Origin: JBFWUW01 sp050247075
Lineage (GTDB): Bacteria > Planctomycetota > Planctomycetia > Pirellulales > JBFWUW01
DNA: 64,000 nt
Direction of reading: 5' to 3'
Assembly (NCBI GenBank): GCA_050247075.1
Contig: JBFWUW010000024.1
Span: forward strand, 1-64,000
The position numbers and the translations under genes were made by a program. Shown here piece after piece: positions 61,889 through 64,000 of the stretch (positions are counted from its first letter, which is position 1; each line of letters starts with the position of its first letter). Below the pieces are notes generated by a model. That model was not told where the DNA came from. It made no database searches and worked only from the letters and a program-made list of their open reading frames with translations.

Positions 61889-62455
61889 ATGAGTGAAATA
61901 ACGCAGCTACTCAGCGAAATCGAGGAAGGCGAGCCGGTTGCTACCGAACGGCTGTTGCCGCTCGTTTACGACGAATTACGACGACTGGCAGCAGCGCGTA
62001 TGGCGGCGGAAGCTTCCGGTCACACGCTACAACCAACAGCACTCGTTCACGAAGCCTATCTGCGTTTAGTCGGCTCCGAAAATGGGACTCGATGGGAAAC
62101 ACGAGGGCATTTTTTTGGTGCCGCCGCTGAAGCAATGCGACGAATCTTGATTGAGTCTGCTCGGCGTAAGAAGGCCGAGAAGCGCGGTGGCAAGTTGCAA
62201 AGGGTCGACGTGAGTATGATCAGCGCGGCCTCGGACATGTCGCCCGACGATTTATTCGATCTGGATCAGGCGTTTTCCGAGTTTGCAGTCGCCGAACCGG
62301 AAAAGGCGGCGCTGGTCAAATTGCGTTTTTTCGGCGGGCTTTCCGAGTCGGAAGCGGCGAACTGCCTGGGTATTTCTCGCCCAACGGCGAGTCGGCACTG
62401 GGCTTTTGCCCGTGCTTGGCTGCTGGATCGAATGAAAAAAACGCGAGATCAATGA
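61889..62455 (+). CDS. ECF-type RNA polymerase sigma factor (planctomycete TIGR02999-like)
   Basis: The 188-residue protein has the sigma-2 region (YDELRRLAAARMAAEASGHTLQPTALVHEAYLRLVG) and a sigma-4 helix-turn-helix (KLRFFGGLSESEAANCLGISRPTASRHWAFARAWL). The leader and the PTALVHEAYLRL signature match the ECF group common in planctomycetes (RNA polymerase sigma factor family TIGR02999). These are often encoded just before a Ser/Thr kinase, as here (60 bases), suggesting control by phosphorylation rather than by a classical anti-sigma factor. Confidence 0.93.
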   Translation: MSEITQLLSEIEEGEPVATERLLPLVYDELRRLAAARMAAEASGHTLQPTALVHEAYLRLVGSENGTRWETRGHFFGAAAEAMRRILIESARRKKAEKRGGKLQRVDVSMISAASDMSPDDLFDLDQAFSEFAVAEPEKAALVKLRFFGGLSESEAANCLGISRPTASRHWAFARAWLLDRMKKTRDQ

Positions 62456-62515
62456 GGCGCGCCGGACATGGTTTTCGCATGAAAGGGTGAATCTTTACTC
62501 AACTAGGAGCACCCC

Positions 62516-64000
62516 ATGAACACCGATCCGCCGCAACTCGAATCTGTCTTTCACGAAGCTTTATCCAAATCTGACGCCGCCGAGCGGGCTGCCTATCTTG
62601 ATGCCGCTTGTACCGGAAACGTGGAACTCCGTGCACGCGTTGATGCATTGCTGGCGGCTCATGCCGAACGCGGCGACTTCTTGGGAGGAACCGACGGAGC
62701 GACCGTCGGATTCCAAGGGGCGCATGCTGCCTCGGTGACCGGTATCGGAACCGTGGTCGCAGGAAGATACAAGCTGCTGGAAATCATCGGCGAAGGCGGG
62801 ATGGGTACCGTGTATATGGCGGAGCAAACCCACCCCGTTCGCCGAAAGGTGGCCGTCAAGATCATCAAGCCAGGTATGGACTCGAAGGGCGTCTTGGCTC
62901 GGTTTGAAGCCGAGCGGCAAGCGCTCGCCTTGATGGATCACCCGAGTATCGCGCGCGTTCTGGATGCTGGTTCAACCGAGCAAGGCCTGCCGTTCTTTGC
63001 GATGGAATTGGTGAAAGGGACACCGATCACCGAATTTTGCGATGAGCGCAGGCTTTCTCCTCGCGAGCGACTTGAGTTGTTCGTACCGGTCTGCCACGCA
63101 ATTCAGCACGCCCATCAGAAAGGGGTAATTCATCGCGATATCAAGCCCTCAAATATCCTGGTCGCGCTGTACGATGATCAGCCGGTTCCTAAAGTCATCG
63201 ATTTTGGTGTTGCCAAAGCGACCGGACAAGCGCTTACCGAACATACGCTCCACACGGGATTCGGTGCCATTATCGGGACGCCGGAATACATGTCGCCGGA
63301 ACAGGCCACATTCAATCAACTCGATATCGACACACGGTCCGATGTTTATGCTTTAGGAGTCTTGCTGTACGAGCTCTTGACCGGAACCACGCCGGTGGAC
63401 AAGGCTCGGTTGGGCAGAGCCGCGGTACTCGAAGTGCTGCGAGTGGTCCGTGAAGAAGAACCGGCCCGGCCGAGTGTCAAACTCACGACCTCGGAAGCGC
63501 GCGCCAGCATCGCCGCCACGCGGGGGATGGAGCCCGACAAGCTATCGAAATTGTTGCGCGGGGAACTCGATTGGATCGTGATGAAGGCGTTGGAAAAGGA
63601 GCGTAACCGCCGCTACGAGACGGCCGCCAGTCTGGAAAAAGACGTTCAACGATACTTGGAGGATGAGTTGGTCGAGGCGCGGCCGCCGAGCGTGGGCTAC
63701 CGGACCTGGCGATTGATTCGCAAGAACGTCGCCGCCATTCTCATTACCGAGTTCATCATTCTGCTCCTTGCTGGTTGGATCTCGATGATGATCCGGAACA
63801 ATGAGCGCATGAGTGTGTTGGTAAACGAATCAACCCGTGCGCGGTTGTCAGCGGATAAGCAGCGTAAAGACGCGGACGAGCAGCGTTGGGAAGCGGTGGA
63901 GCAACGCGGTCTGGCGTTGGCCGCTAAGACCGAAGCAATGGAGGCCGCGCAGGAGGCTTCGCGAGCAATGCTGCGGGCAGAGGAGAATGAAAGAACCGCC
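62516..64000 (+). CDS. Serine/threonine protein kinase, partial at window end
   Basis: The gene starts at ATG 62516, after AGGAG, and runs in frame to the last base, giving 495 residues here. The N-terminus has a short helical region (about 1-75). The kinase domain spans about 84-385, with IGEGGMGTVYMAEQ, Lys115 in VAVKIIK, HRDIKPSN (206-213), DFG (229-231) and GTPEYMSPEQA. A membrane helix lies at about 405-425, and an Ala/Glu/Arg-rich coiled coil begins near 430 and continues past the edge. All catalytic residues are intact. It pairs with the ECF sigma factor just upstream, and the external part is probably a sensor or WD/TPR region beyond the window. Confidence 0.95.
   Translation, partial: MNTDPPQLESVFHEALSKSDAAERAAYLDAACTGNVELRARVDALLAAHAERGDFLGGTDGATVGFQGAHAASVTGIGTVVAGRYKLLEIIGEGGMGTVYMAEQTHPVRRKVAVKIIKPGMDSKGVLARFEAERQALALMDHPSIARVLDAGSTEQGLPFFAMELVKGTPITEFCDERRLSPRERLELFVPVCHAIQHAHQKGVIHRDIKPSNILVALYDDQPVPKVIDFGVAKATGQALTEHTLHTGFGAIIGTPEYMSPEQATFNQLDIDTRSDVYALGVLLYELLTGTTPVDKARLGRAAVLEVLRVVREEEPARPSVKLTTSEARASIAATRGMEPDKLSKLLRGELDWIVMKALEKERNRRYETAASLEKDVQRYLEDELVEARPPSVGYRTWRLIRKNVAAILITEFIILLLAGWISMMIRNNERMSVLVNESTRARLSADKQRKDADEQRWEAVEQRGLALAAKTEAMEAAQEASRAMLRAEENERTA

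Noticed and set aside
1..64000. tRNA or rRNA genes
   Set aside because: I looked for TPsiC-loop-like and conserved rRNA motifs between genes and saw none I could fold with confidence; a covariance-model scan would be decisive.

Overview
The window reads as a chromosomal segment of a planctomycete, probably of the Pirellulales group. The evidence is gene content. There are two DUF1501 proteins, and one follows a DUF1549/DUF1553 protein with an N-terminal cytochrome-c motif. There are also a DUF1559 prepilin-like protein, an ECF sigma factor next to a large membrane Ser/Thr kinase, a FecR-like membrane protein with a long acidic linker, and many GC-rich palindromic repeats between genes. No rRNA, tRNA, CRISPR array, transposase, integrase or phage gene was recognised.

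Layout. 1-829: no credible gene; a heptamer tandem repeat, a 141-bp direct duplication and a 135-bp palindromic element. 830-4281 (minus): ferrochelatase, Tat-exported deacetylase-like protein, MFS transporter. 4513-7877: a cyclic-nucleotide-domain/patatin protein, a NUDIX-like protein and a BON-domain protein, then a terminator. 8195-14215 (plus): an iron-sulfur assembly block in the order SufR-type regulator, NuoB-type complex I subunit, SufC, SufB, SufD and a Rieske/DUF59 fusion. 14333-23829: 2-hydroxyacid dehydrogenase, archaemetzincin, methyltransferase, enoyl-CoA hydratase with acyl-CoA dehydrogenase, BioA, a GNAT acetyltransferase and malate dehydrogenase. 24089-25818: aliphatic amidase coupled to an unknown protein. 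25839-30416 (minus): epimerase, SDR, UbiX and MenG/UbiE for quinone biosynthesis, and cardiolipin synthase.

30428-38716 (minus): the planctomycete surface or degradation-type proteins (DUF1501, DUF1549/1553, DUF2330, DUF1501) and two small membrane proteins. 38957-43549 (plus): a secreted protein, a membrane P-loop NTPase of KAP type and a penicillin-acylase-family protein; the last two lie between inverted copies of a ~100-bp repeat. 43695-50269: membrane protein, threonine synthase, ceramidase-like protein, a nested inverted repeat and the FecR-like protein. 50551-62455: a 58-residue Lys/Ala-rich protein, EttA, a TPR-dioxygenase fusion, a PQQ-type beta-propeller membrane protein, the DUF1559 protein, a methyltransferase, an SDR, a LeuB-like dehydrogenase, a lactonase and an ECF sigma factor. 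62516-64000 is a Ser/Thr kinase cut by the window edge.

Most genes are ordinary housekeeping or planctomycete-typical. No clear defence island or large new pathway is visible. The best leads are the complex I subunit embedded in the suf block, the Rieske/DUF59 fusion, the KAP-type NTPase with its acylase neighbour, the unknown protein coupled to the amidase, and several dispersed palindromic DNA families, one of which shows compensatory stem changes between two copies.
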